In this document: positions 11,225 through 22,800 of the stretch, one piece after another
Position numbering within the stretch: position 1 is the first letter of the stretch
Layout: every line of letters starts with the position of its first letter
DNA from: Knoxdaviesia capensis
Taxonomy: Eukaryota > Ascomycota > Sordariomycetes > Microascales > Gondwanamycetaceae
Direction of reading: 5' to 3'
DNA length: 64,000 nucleotides
NCBI GenBank assembly: GCA_001510575.1
Contig: LNGK01000004.1
Coordinates: 1,019,530-1,083,529 of the forward strand
Program-made: the position numbers and the translations under genes
The notes under the pieces: generated by a model
Told to the model about the DNA's origin: nothing
The model's database searches: none
Seen by the model: only the letters and a program-made list of their open reading frames with translations

Positions 11225-14138
11225 ATGTCGACTACGGTGGAGAAGGTACAGTGACCAGCTGGCGTGGGCGAAACTGACTGGTGGGAGTATCTGAATGAGT
11301 ATATGGGTGGTTGCTAACGAGTTGCTGGGATGTGCGTGCAGATCAAGGAGATTGAGTCCGAAGTAGGTTCCTTCTACCCCCGACACATATGCCGTCTCCC
11401 ACGGAGGAGAGCGCCGGCCCTTTCCGGAAGACCGGCTCCGAACCACCACCCACAACGCATTTCTAACCACGACACACTCGTTCCCTTATAACAGATGGCG
11501 CGGACGCAGAAGAACAAAGCCACGGCGTTCCACCTCGGCCAGCTGAAGGCCAAGCTGGCCAAGTTGAAGCGCGAGCTGCTGACGCCGACGTCGAGCGGCG
11601 GCGGCGGCGGCCAGGGCTTCGACGTGGCGCGCACGGGCGTGGCGTCGATCGGCTTCATCGGCTTCCCGTCGGTCGGCAAGAGCACGCTGATGAGCCGGCT
11701 GACGGGGCAGCACTCGGAGGCGGCGGCGTACGAGTTCACCACGCTGACGTCGGTGCCGGGCCAGGTGATGTACAACGGCGCGCCGCTGCAGATGATCGAC
11801 CTGCCGGGCATCATCGAGGGCGCCAAGGACGGCCGCGGCCGCGGCCGCCAGGTCATCGCCGTGGCCAAGACGTGCAACCTGATCTTCATCGTGCTGGACG
11901 TCAACAAGCCGCTGACCGACAAGCGCGTGATCGAGTCGGAGCTGGAAGGCTTCGGCATCCGCCTGAACAAGCAGCCGCCCAACATCACCTTCAAGAAGAA
12001 GGACAAGGGCGGCCTGAACATCACCAGCACCGTGCCGCTGACGCACATCGACCACTCGGAGATCAAGGCCGTGATGGGCGAGTACCGCATCAACTCGGCC
12101 GATATCACCATCCGCTGCGACGCCACCGTCGACGACCTGATCGATGTGCTCGAGGCGCGCTCGCGCAGCTACATCCCGGTCATCTACGTGCTCAACAAGA
12201 TCGATGCCATCACCATCGAGGAGCTGGATCTGCTGTACCGCATCCCGCATGCGGTGCCGATCAGCTCCGAGCACGGGTGGAACGTTGACGAGCTTATGGA
12301 GGCTATGTGAGTTCCCCCCGACCCCCACCTTTTCGTTTTTGTCATGTGGTACCTTCGGGTTCACCAGTCTCCCGGGAAACCAAAGAAGAGTCAACGCCAG
12401 ACATGACCGACCGCCCTATCCAACCCTGCAGTAGACTGACTGTTCTCCCACCGCTCGTTCGGCATGCTTCCTCCCGGTTGTTTAGGTGGGACAGTCTCAA
12501 GCTTGTGCGTGTGTACACGAAGCCCAAGGGGCGTTTGCCGGACTACTCGGCGCCCGTGGTGTTGCGGTCGAACAAGTGCACCGTTGAAGATTTTGTAAGT
12601 GATTGATGCTGCTTCGACTTCTGTTTCTGTTTCTGTCGAGGCGAGTGTGTGCGTATGGGCGGTGTCTCTCCACGACGATCTGCACACGCCCGCCCGAGCG
12701 GAGGGCTAAACGCCCCGATTCCCCTTCGAGTCCTGCCACGCTATGTCTCTGCCTCTCTTCTGAGTGTGTGTCTGTCTCTCGGAACTCTCTTCCTGCGCCC
12801 CCGAGTGTCTTAGTTGGGCAGGTCTAGCCATAAGCCACGTTCTTTCTACCGGAGAAAAAGAAAAACCAGCAAACGCCCAACAGCCCTCCCCCGTCCCCCA
12901 AAGAGGCAGCCAGCCGAAGAGCGAGACCAGCTGCCCAGAACTTACAGGGCCTCCGGCCTCTTGCCGATCAACCCCTGGTCGGCGGGGGAGCTACTGCAAC
13001 CGATTCAATCTTCTTGCGAAACGGCACTCGGGCGGCTTTGTGATGGCGCTTGACGTTGGGTCCCTTTTGTGCTCTGTGTCCGGGCCTGATCGTTTCCACC
13101 TGGGGAGGTCTCGCGGTGAAAGGAGCGGTGTGCTCCCGGGGGACTCCATCGCAGACGAGCCAATGCAGGAACCGGAGAAAAGCCACCACGCCCGGTCCTC
13201 CGCGATCGTCGACTCCAACTGGAGCGAGACAGCCGGATGCAGCTAGCGAGCTAGCTTTCCCAACTCGGAACGAACGAGCCAGGCCTGCACGCACTCTTGC
13301 GTCGACGACGCGGCGGGAACACGCGCTGGGCCAATGCATATGTCCGAGTCTGGATAGAGCATGCGGGACACACACACACACGCACACACCCAACGCGTCG
13401 GGAGCAGGCACACACACGCGTGCAGATAGGCAGACAGACACAGACCCGGCCAAGCCTCACTTCCTCTTTCCGTCGCCGTTTCTTCTTTTTTCTTTCTTTT
13501 TTTTCTTTTTTTTGCTAACGTCTACGCTTTCTCCAGTGTAACGCCATCCACAGAAGTATCCTGGAACAGTTCAAGAACGCCATTGTGTACGGAAAGTCCG
13601 TCAAGCACCAGCCGCAGCGCGTTGGTCTGGCGCACGAGCTGGCGGATGAAGATATCGGTGAGTTTCGATTTTGCAGTTTCTCTTCTTCTAGTTTTCTTTT
13701 CCTCGTCATCCCCCCCTCTTTCTCCCCCCCTTTTTTTCTTTCTCTTTCTCTCCTCTCTTTGTCCGCTCGGCCATCGAGCGAACAGAAAAAAAAAGGTTTC
13801 TTCCCTCGCGACCGATGTAACGCGCTTCGAAACGGGGCCCACAAACGGCCTAAACGAAGAAGGGGGGGGCCTCGTTCGGGGGCGTGTTGTACTCCCACGC
13901 GAATCTCTCTGCGGGCTTTTGCCTGCCAAGAAGAGGGAAGAGACCAGCCGGGGGGGGGACAGGAGAGGAGAACCAGAGATGAAGGGCCTGCCTTTCTGGC
14001 CGCTCGTAAACACGTATAAACCAATGCTGTCAACGGCTTCTCCCCTCCCGCACACACACGACCCCGGGATCCAAAGAACCTAGTGCTAACCAACGGGGAC
14101 TCTACCTTCTTCTTCTAGTCACAATTATCAAACGGTGA
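11225..14138 (+). CDS. RBG1: Developmentally regulated GTP-binding protein DRG1/Rbg1 (OBG-HflX superfamily GTPase)
   Basis: Six exons: 11225-11245, 11342-11362, 11495-12306, 12486-12594, 13537-13657 and 14119-14138; all introns are GT-AG and phases agree. The product is 367 aa, the usual length of DRG1/Rbg1. G1 is GFPSVGKST (about 70-78), G3 is DLPG (116-119) and G4 is NKID (248-251). The Lys-rich N-terminal helix (MARTQKNKATAFHLGQLKAK) precedes the G domain, and a TGS domain (about 288-365, starting near LVRVYTKPKGRLPDY) closes the protein. Family knowledge: Rbg1/DRG1 pairs with a DFRP-type partner (Tma46/DFRP1), binds ribosomes and relieves stalled elongation in the cytoplasm. The first two coding exons are only 21 nt each. 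The fourth intron (942 nt) and the fifth (461 nt) are long for this genome. GC3 is very high in exon 3 and falls towards its 3' end and in exons 4-6. Confidence 0.96.
12595..13536 (+). other. 942-nt intron 4 of the DRG1 gene
   Basis: Donor GTAAGT at 12595 and acceptor CTCCAG ending at 13536, preceded by a long T-rich tract. It contains a CA repeat at 13368-13389 and a near-palindromic AGCTAGCGAGCTAGCT at about 13240-13255. No open frame in it looks like protein and I could not recognise C/D or H/ACA snoRNA boxes by eye. The flanking exons join in phase as VEDF-CNAIH, the expected TGS sequence, so the length is real rather than a missed exon. Confidence 0.8.
13368..13389. repeat. CA microsatellite in DRG1 intron 4
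   Basis: Slightly interrupted CA dinucleotide tract within the long intron. Confidence 0.9.
13658..14118 (+). other. 461-nt intron 5 of the DRG1 gene
   Basis: GTGAGT donor at 13658 and TTCTAG acceptor ending at 14118. The last exon carries only the codons for the final V-TIIKR of the protein. The intron has CT-rich and G-rich blocks and nothing recognisable as coding. Confidence 0.8.
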
Positions 14139-14586
14139 TTTGCTTCTTCTTTCCCCGTCTCGGAATCTCAAGGAAGACATATCATCAAAAAATCAAAAAG
14201 CGCCCGCTCTAAGAGGCTTGCGGGAAGCGGATGCATGGGGGGGAGGTTTCCCTCTATTACTTTTTTTGGGTGTGGTGCAAGGGTCGGAGAGGGGAGAGTG
14301 GGTGTATGGACATGTTACCTATTCGCATGAATATACAGTAGGATGATACAGCACACGGGTCCAAGTCGTATCCTTCACGTGGATGCAGCAGCAGAACAGC
14401 TAGCGGAAAAGGGGGGCGGGGGGACGTGAAAAGGTTCCCGAAGTCGGTTGAGCCCGCCTCTCCTCAGACTCGAACACATGGAGATGCACTTGCGGGCCCG
14501 CTCGGAGAACAGAAGAGATAGATTCCGTGAGAGTCACGACCATCCTGCATCTATGAAGAGGTCAGGCCGACATGCTTCTTTGTCAA

Positions 14587-14603
14587 TGTGTGTGTGTGTG
14601 TGT
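14587..14603. repeat. TG microsatellite
   Basis: About eight TG units followed by TACAGTA. Confidence 0.9.
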
Positions 14604-15741
14604 ACAGTATGTGCAAGCCACAACGTCTTACCCCAGCTCGTTTGCTCTGGGGGGAGTTTTCAGCTGTGGCTGGACGAGATCTGTCTGTCTGTCATCCACT
14701 CTGACGCTTTCCCCCCCCCAGCTCCGTCGATAAAAGAAGTCCACGCTCGTCATTGAAAATGGGTGTATACAGTCCAGTTCGAAGAGGGGTCTGGAAGACA
14801 TCAGCCAAGTCCGTATCCGGAGAGCCCCGCCCAGCACCGCATTCTCTGACCAGCGGTCTTTGGTCTCTGGGCTCTGTGCGCACCCGCTGTTCCATTGTGT
14901 CTCTCTCCCGCACCGGCCACGGAGCCATGCATGGCCACTGTGGATGGGATCCTCGTCTCGCGGCTAGGTGCGGTGCCTGCGGTATACCAGCGCGCTGGTT
15001 CAGTGGCCAGACACGCACGCTCTCCCACCACCGCGGATACACGCATGTCTGTCTATCGGGTGATACTACGACACCACCACCAGCCTCACTACCGCTTCTC
15101 TGTCCCCCCTCTCAACACACGTACACCCCCTTCCCGAGACATTATCCCGAGTCACCGCACTCAGTTCACACACACAAAAGCCCATCCATGAGGAGTCGGT
15201 AACTTCCCGGTAGTCTCAAGCCTGGCAGGCGACACAATCCACACTCCCAAAGAGAAAGCCGCATCTGTATCCTTCACTGACCCTTCTCTGGCAACGATCC
15301 CCGTCCTGTCCTGTCCCTACGGACTCTTAACACGACAAACAGAGCTCTGTGCAGGACAAAGAAAAAAGGCCAATGCGCCCCTCTTCCGTACAGTGTCTCA
15401 AACTCCCACCAGCCATCCCATATCGTGATGCTGAGCAGCCTATATCACCGCGCAATTATACAGATAGCCTAACCGGCCGGTGCCGTGGTTGGCTGCGAGA
15501 GAAAGCCACTCGACTCAACTGGTCCAAGGAGATATTTTCAGAGACGCACATATGCACGTACTATACTCGACAGACCAGCACACACATACCTGTATACATA
15601 CCTCCCTTCTCCGATGAACAGGCCTGCGCATATCGGTATGCATGTATGCAAGTCCCGACACACGGCTCAGACTTCCACCAGTCATAGATACTGCCCACAA
15701 GTTATCGGAAGCGGCCACAGGAAAGAGGTCTCGGGTCGGGG

Positions 15742-15781
15742 ACACACACACGCACACACGCACACACACACACACACACAC
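15742..15781. repeat. AC microsatellite
   Basis: About 40 nt of AC units with three AC-to-GC interruptions. Confidence 0.92.
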
Positions 15782-16340
15782 TGGGTGGGAAGCACAGAGA
15801 TTCTGCTTGCTGCTGTTAACCAACCAACCAGCAACATCCGCACGTACTGCTGAGTTCTGTGCTGCATGCACCGGTTCTCTCTCCCCCCGTCTGTCTGTCA
15901 CTGGAACCATTCTTCGTGCGGCTGGCCGCCTCAACCTGTTGCCGACCGGATAGGGACTCCTCTGGCTGCTGGGAGGACACTTATCCACGTGTGTGTGTGA
16001 GTGTGTGTGAGTGAAACACACAAACCGCCTCCAAAGAGGAATAACACCCAGACTGAGACTACATGCACATATGCTCGTTCCTCCGGGTTAACCACCGCCG
16101 GCTCCCCGACAAAATGCGAAATATGACCACTCTAAAGCAAAAGAAACAAACGAACACATCTTTTTTTTGCTTGCAGGAAAGAAAAAGAAAAAAGCAACCC
16201 AGCGCTATATACCTCTTTTCGGCTCTCCGTCCTGGCCCCAACACTCGCAGCAAGCACAACAAACTCTCACTGGTCTGGCCCTTCTGTGGCGGGATGGAGG
16301 AGTGGGAACGCGAAAGAAGACAGACTCCAGCAAAGGAAAG

Positions 16341-16360
16341 GGTGGTGGTGGTGGTGGTGG
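16341..16360. repeat. GGT trinucleotide repeat
   Basis: Six to seven GGT units; a CAC-type tract lies 270 bp downstream at about 16630-16648. Confidence 0.85.
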
Positions 16361-16813
16361 GATGGTAGCTTTGCAGGATTGGCCTGCTGCTGCCGACGAT
16401 ACCTCGTCTGCATGTTGGATGGGTTGCGAGAGGGTTGCGAGAAGTGGAAGAAATGAGAAAAGGAAAAGAAGCACCGGAAATTGCGGATTTTCCCTTGAAT
16501 AGATACTAAGACGGCACACACTAGAACACACACACCAAAGAGAGATATGAATTGTGAAAACGGGGCCCGCGAAGGATGGAGGGGAAGCATCCGGGGAACA
16601 CGGAATATGTACCGCAGCGCGTCGCTTCACACCACCACCACCACCCACTATCACTCCTCTCTCTCAGTCTGCTTTGGCCTGGATTGTCGCCTATCAGGTG
16701 CTGTACCACCACACCGTACCTCCTATGGTTCAATAGGGGGTCGGGCTTCTTGTGTCGGTCCGGTGTTCGTGGCCCGAGGCCGACGGAGGGCGATAAAAGG
16801 GGCGGGGGGCATA

Positions 16814-16871
16814 AGAGAGAGAGAGAAAGAGAGAGAGAGAGAAAGAGAGAGATAGAGAGAAAGAGAGAGAG
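16814..16871. repeat. GA microsatellite
   Basis: About 58 nt of GA units interrupted by AAA and ATA; the longest GA tract in the window. Confidence 0.92.
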
Positions 16872-19800
16872 CGCAATTTGGCAACTATGCCCGCGCGAAC
16901 ACTCACTCCAGTGTGACTGTCAAGTCGTGATTGGGAATCCGTTGCGGCCAACTAAAATAGGGCTGGCTTACTGGTTGGTTATCAGTCCGCCCAGACCACA
17001 TATGCTGTGTAACTGTCGTCCAAAATGTCTCAGACAGTTCATGCGCTCTTGTTCAACCCACCAGCACGACGTAGTGAGCCCGAGAGAAGACGGAATGGTG
17101 CAGTCGGATAGCACAAAAGAAGAAGAAAAAAGAAAAAGAGTCCGCTATATGCCAACGGGTTAAAGCGTACCTGGATAGACTGGCTGTTGACTTTGACAGT
17201 AAACGAGGACACCTCCTGGGCCGCCGTCACTCCCCAAACGCCGCCCGCCCCATCCGCCACCACAAATTCAAGCCCTATTCTCTAGGGCAATGGCGACACC
17301 ACATGGCCTGGCCGTTAGCTGAGACACCTTGACGGCCCTGACAACTTTGTGTGCGCCTGGCGAGAGACACACGCACGTCGTCATTCGATCGGGCGTGTCT
17401 GGCACTGGATTTGAGGTTAAGCGATGTGCCAAAGACGACGCCACCGAGATCACAGAGAAAAAAAAAGAAAGAAAGAAAGGGGGGTAAGGGAAAGGGGACG
17501 GCCATTCTGATACCGACCTCGATCTGGAGAAAACCTGTTGCTCAAAAGGCGTCGGGGAAGCTCCCCCCACTCGAGCTGTTCCCGGCGCCGTTCTCGCCAC
17601 TTTAGCCCTGGATGAAGGAAGTCACAGTTAAGGGCCCACGACGGCGGCCATGGTAATATGTGAGTGATAGGTCCGTGGCTGGCCGTGATGGAAATCCCAC
17701 CTCCTGAGGTCTGGCCGCAGTCTGCGAGCCCAGCTACCGCTGGCCACATTGGAGAGCGAGCGCTTCCCCAGACTGAGAGGACAGGCCTAGCTATACTAAA
17801 GCAAGTGGAGTGAAGGAAGATGAACAGAAACGCGCCCGTACCTAGAGTGACATTCATCCTCCACGCAGTGCGAGTGCAACTGCGACCTGGAGGCAAAATT
17901 TTCCTGGCGTGTGGTGTGATTTGCAAAGTGGAGTGAAGGGTAGACCGCAAGTCTGGTGTTTTTCTGATTTCTGGTGCTGCTGCGGACTCGGACTCGGACT
18001 CGCGGCCATAGAGAAGGTTGATTCCTTTCCAAGGATCTTTTAGTCGGACAGTGAGCCGTACCTAGCATTAACAAACGCAAGAGGGCTCCTACCAGGCGTC
18101 GCCGCACCGCGAAAATCAGGGAAGACACACGAGAGAACCCTGGGAAAGCCTGTCGGCCCGCAGCTGAACAGACACACACTAACGGCTTCAACTAGCTATC
18201 TTGTCCATTCTGCCCTAGGGACTGAAAATCCCTGTAAGTTGCTGTGGGTGTGTGTGAGAGAGGGAGCTTCCGAGAACGGGCGAAAAAGAACATGTGGACG
18301 AGACACGCAGAAGCGGTGCTTTGGCCAGGAAGAAGTCAATAGACGGCAGATTGTGGCATCATGAAGGAGGACCCGATTCATGCCGTGCCTCTTCTCTTGC
18401 ACGATAGTTGCAGACATGCAAACGCCGAAAAGAAAAGTCTGAACATATGGCCGAGTGTCTTCCTGGGACAGACTGTGGCGCGGCCTAGCGGACGGGCATC
18501 GAGGCGGGCTCCCGTGCAGATGTGCTAGGGAACAGAGAATTTGAAATGGCGGTCTAGCCCGAATGAACCCCAGCTATCGTGCAAGTGCCACAGGCGGGAA
18601 CCTCAACGAGGCACAGGCTAACGCCCGCCGGTTTCCCCATGATGAACCAGTGCGCAACCGAAGGGGAGGAGAAAAAGCAAAGAAAACGTCAAGTGCCGGG
18701 TAAAGGCACTGTGCTGTAGGGATCGGCCACCGTCGTATGCAGTCTTTCGCAGGCAGTGGTGGTATCAGTAAAGCTGTCCGGGTGACATTGAGCCGGTCCA
18801 CACTTGGATGCAGTCTCGTTTCGCGAGCCACCAGTGGAGATTCGTCCTAGACAAGACCGGTTAACCCCTTCCACTAGGGTATGAAAGCTGGACCAAAAGG
18901 GGGGAGGGGTCAAGCAAACTGAGAGGGGAGATATCACCAATTAGGAATCTGGTCCCAGGAGATGGTGGACTTGCAGCAGAAGCGAGACGCGAGAGCGGCT
19001 GAAGTTTGGTTTCTGATAGACGGACTTTGGGTCGCCAAACAGACTCTGCAGGCCGCTAGCTACGTACATACGCTGCTCCGTGCATACATGTGTATAGTAT
19101 TATGTACAGTACAGTATATATGTATGATGAGTGTAGGCACACGCATTTGTCCAAAAGACGGACAGCAACGGCATATTGTCTAAAAACAAGATGTCAGTCA
19201 GTACGCCATGGGGCCGTGCCAAAGGACCACAGGCGGCATCATATGTCTGTACAAACCTTTCAGCATAAGCATGCAGAGGCAAGCCGGTAGCGTGTACTGT
19301 ATATATGTAGTAGGTACTGTACTGTCCATACTAACTGGACATGCAAATGTGGGTACGGGATGGTCTGCTGCTGCTGTGCCTGTTCCTGGCAGAGCAGTGT
19401 TTGGTGCTTGAAGGAAGGCCATTCGCATCGGCAAGCCGTATGCCACAATAATGCGAGAAATGCATTGGTCGTCTGCGTTCCGAAGGGCCCGTCCATGGCA
19501 GAAGCCAGTTGTATCCTGGTGTACATGTACTTACATACAACCATGCGTTCATGAGTCGGCGTGGGCATATATGAGCGTGTGCAGTCCACAGAGTGCAAAC
19601 CCTACATAGAAAAAGTGACGATACGAGCAAATTAGCTCCTTCATCCGATTATCTTGGTTGAACACGCTCACGCTGGCTCAGTGGCAAATAGAAAAAGGAA
19701 TTTCAACGGGCTCAGACACTCCGAGAGCCATCACCGACACTTTGCGTCCTGTGACGAGTGCAGAATGCCGTCTTGATGAGGGGGAAGAGGGGGGAACACC

Positions 19801-22800
19801 CTCCATAGAGTCCACACAGTCAAACTTTTGAGAGATGTGGAGTGGGGGGAGTTCAGGGCCTCCTCCACAATCCCACACTATTCTGCTGCCCAGCGTCCTC
19901 TGAAGACTGAGAGTGGGCGGCCTGACCTTTCACAATCGGTTCCTTGCCGCCGAGTAGTGAGGCCCACCAAGATGATGCCACCACAGCACGCACAGAGGGG
20001 GGGGGGAAGAAGAAAAACCCCCCTAGCTGGAGGAATCATGCAGGCGTGCGCTGGAGAAGACTTCGCCTTAGCGATTGCCCAAGCCTGACACATTTCACCC
20101 ATAACAAGAAGGTGTGAAATTAGGGACTCCTTGCAGGAATCGGGGGCCTCGTCTGAAGACTTTCATGGAAAAAGCAGACTCGGGGAAAAGAGGCGTATGG
20201 GACTGTTTGGGTATGAGACATAAAAACAGAAAGTGCTGGACGACAGATAAGGATGCACTAAACAGATCATGTGTGTTTGAGCCGACTCTATTCTTCTCGT
20301 CGTTATGAATGTATGGAATTCGCAAGTCGCTGTGATATAACACATATATGTTAGTGTATAGGTCGTCGGCCCAGAACAAGCAAGGTAAGACGGACAGACA
20401 TGGAAGTACCGGTACTCTGAGTTACATTACAGACAGCCACAAAGACATGCACTTCCTTTTGCAGGTTGTTATCCGATGCGACTCTGCTCACATGCGGTGT
20501 TGTGAAGCCGGCTTGCAAGGGCTCACGAGAATGGTACCCGGATTATCTGACAGTGAGATCCGTCAAAGCACCTGAGAGCCGTAAGAAGAGTCCCCTGTAA
20601 ATGCTCAAGAAGGATAGGCTAGTGGTTGAAAAAGGAATTACTGACCTGTTAATCTCTCCGACCGAGACTTTGCCCTCCAAGAACTCGCCTTTCCTCAGAG
20701 TGGTTTAGCGGCAGTCTGGGCTGGAACGGGACAGTATTGTTGGCTGATAAGGAAGAGCACTTGTAGGGTATAGAGCACCTGCATCTGCCATGCAGGTTGA
20801 AAGGTTACAAACGGCCGCTGGCCCACCCACTCACACCTTCATAAACGGCCGGCTCGCTCCAGATGCAGACGCCAGAGCTCCTGGACGTTGCATGCCGTAT
20901 ATGTTCACACAGTACTGTCTGCACCGACAGTACCGGTTCGTAGAAGCATTGGCGAAGGGGAAGCTTGCTTGAAGCGAGGAAGCTTGGATCGCAAAAAGGG
21001 CACGAAAAGCAAACACACCATCGGTTATTAGGATTGCATCCCCAAGGAAAATATTCGAGCAGAAAGGATTGAGGGCTAGTTTTTGAAATGCATTTCCGGG
21101 CTGCTCCGTGAATTATGAGCCAGAGTTTTCCCCATCTAACCGTGTTAGTTTAAGTGCCTGCAAAACTAACCCACATATGCAGCGCACTGCCGGGGGGGTC
21201 CCTGGGCACGGACAGTGCTTCATTGGCAGGGGACGGGTTGGCTTTTGGTGGGGAGATGGGAGTTGGATGATACTGTACTGCACGGGTTCTGCACTGTACC
21301 GACGCATGCAGGAAAGGAGGGCGAATGGATGGGATCATTGGGATCTTACTGCGCTCGATGTTTGTACCGGCATCTGTATTGATAGAGCAACAAGGAGAAG
21401 AAGAACCAAATCAACTGCCATTAGTACGGTAATGCATACATTCAAGTACTGACCCTATGTCGTCATAGAAAGCAGCAAACCAGGAATGCTGTGTCGCATA
21501 CTGTGGATTCCAGCCGGCCTTGCTCTCTGAAAGCCGCCCGTATCTGCGATCTCGGCACGCTGAAGGCATGAAACGACAGGGAGTTCCCATCAAGCCTGAT
21601 GACAATCTCTGGCGTTAATGCACGCACCGAGAGCCAGATGCAAGAATAGATGAACAGCCGGGCCAACTTCCACTTGCAAGGCTGACTTGAGAGGGCCGAT
21701 CGTTTCCGAGAAGAAGAAAGTCGGTGTCTGTGTGTCTGTTACTGAGCGCAGTCGATGTTCGGCCCGCCTCGCACTGCAAAGAAAAGAGAGAGAAAAAGAA
21801 CGAAAAGGCAACGAGAAGGCGTGTCCACCTCTGGACTCCACATATATCATCGTCGAGCGGAGAGTTTTGATGCTAGATCAAAACGGTAAGTATAAGCGTT
21901 AGCCGAAATTTCGAAGAATGAAGTGTGTGTGATAAGTTCATGGTCGTCTAATATAAGGTGATGACATACCTTTTTGTCTCCATGCGGGCGCTGGTGGACA
22001 GTCCAATACATGCTGCATCGACATGCTCGGTATAGCATCGGCTCAAGAGCTGAAGAAGGTGTTTGAAGGAGATGTAATGGGAGAGGTTTTCTACTCAAAG
22101 TCGATACAAGACATGATTACATATCATTTCCTTCGAAATGAAAGATGTGTGCGCTTTCACTTCACAGGCAGTTGCTGCTAAATGCTCCGAGTAGGGCTGT
22201 GCCCTCACCCACACGGTTTCCAAAGAACCCATCGAAAGGAAGGAACAGATGGTCCATGAACTGATATGTCACAGGATCATGCTGGAAGGAGCAATGGACA
22301 TGCACTTGCCCAGTATGCAGAAGACGTTTGACGAAGAAGGAGCGGGTCTTGCATGTACTTTGAGGTATCGGTACTTCCTCAGTTACCTATGCTCTCCATC
22401 GTTTGAATGCATAGACCGGCAAGAGTGTTAGGGCTGGCCACGGCTGAGCCCTTGAAGTATAGGTACAGAATAGTGCACAGATCAAGCCGGACCACTAAGC
22501 CATCATTGCAACATCTCAAGAGAGGAAAAAGGAGATGTTAGTTACATACCGTCAAAGTGCGGGAAGGACCGCCCCTGACCAGGAGGTGTGCGCACAGGCA
22601 AGGAGGGAAGGATAAAAGGGCCATCTCCAAATAGTAGGCAGGCTAAGAGTAGCTGAATATAGTACAGTAGATGCTGTTTTACAGGGGTGCCGCCCGCTGT
22701 AAAGCCACGGAGTCGCTGAAAGTGTATAAGTCAGCATGACCGATAATCCTCGAACGGTCAAATACGCGTCCGTACTCCGGTATACTGTGTGCAAACATCC

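Noticed and set aside
15742..15781. CRISPR-like or other spaced repeats
   Set aside because: Only simple dinucleotide tracts, without regular unique spacers; this is a eukaryotic genome.
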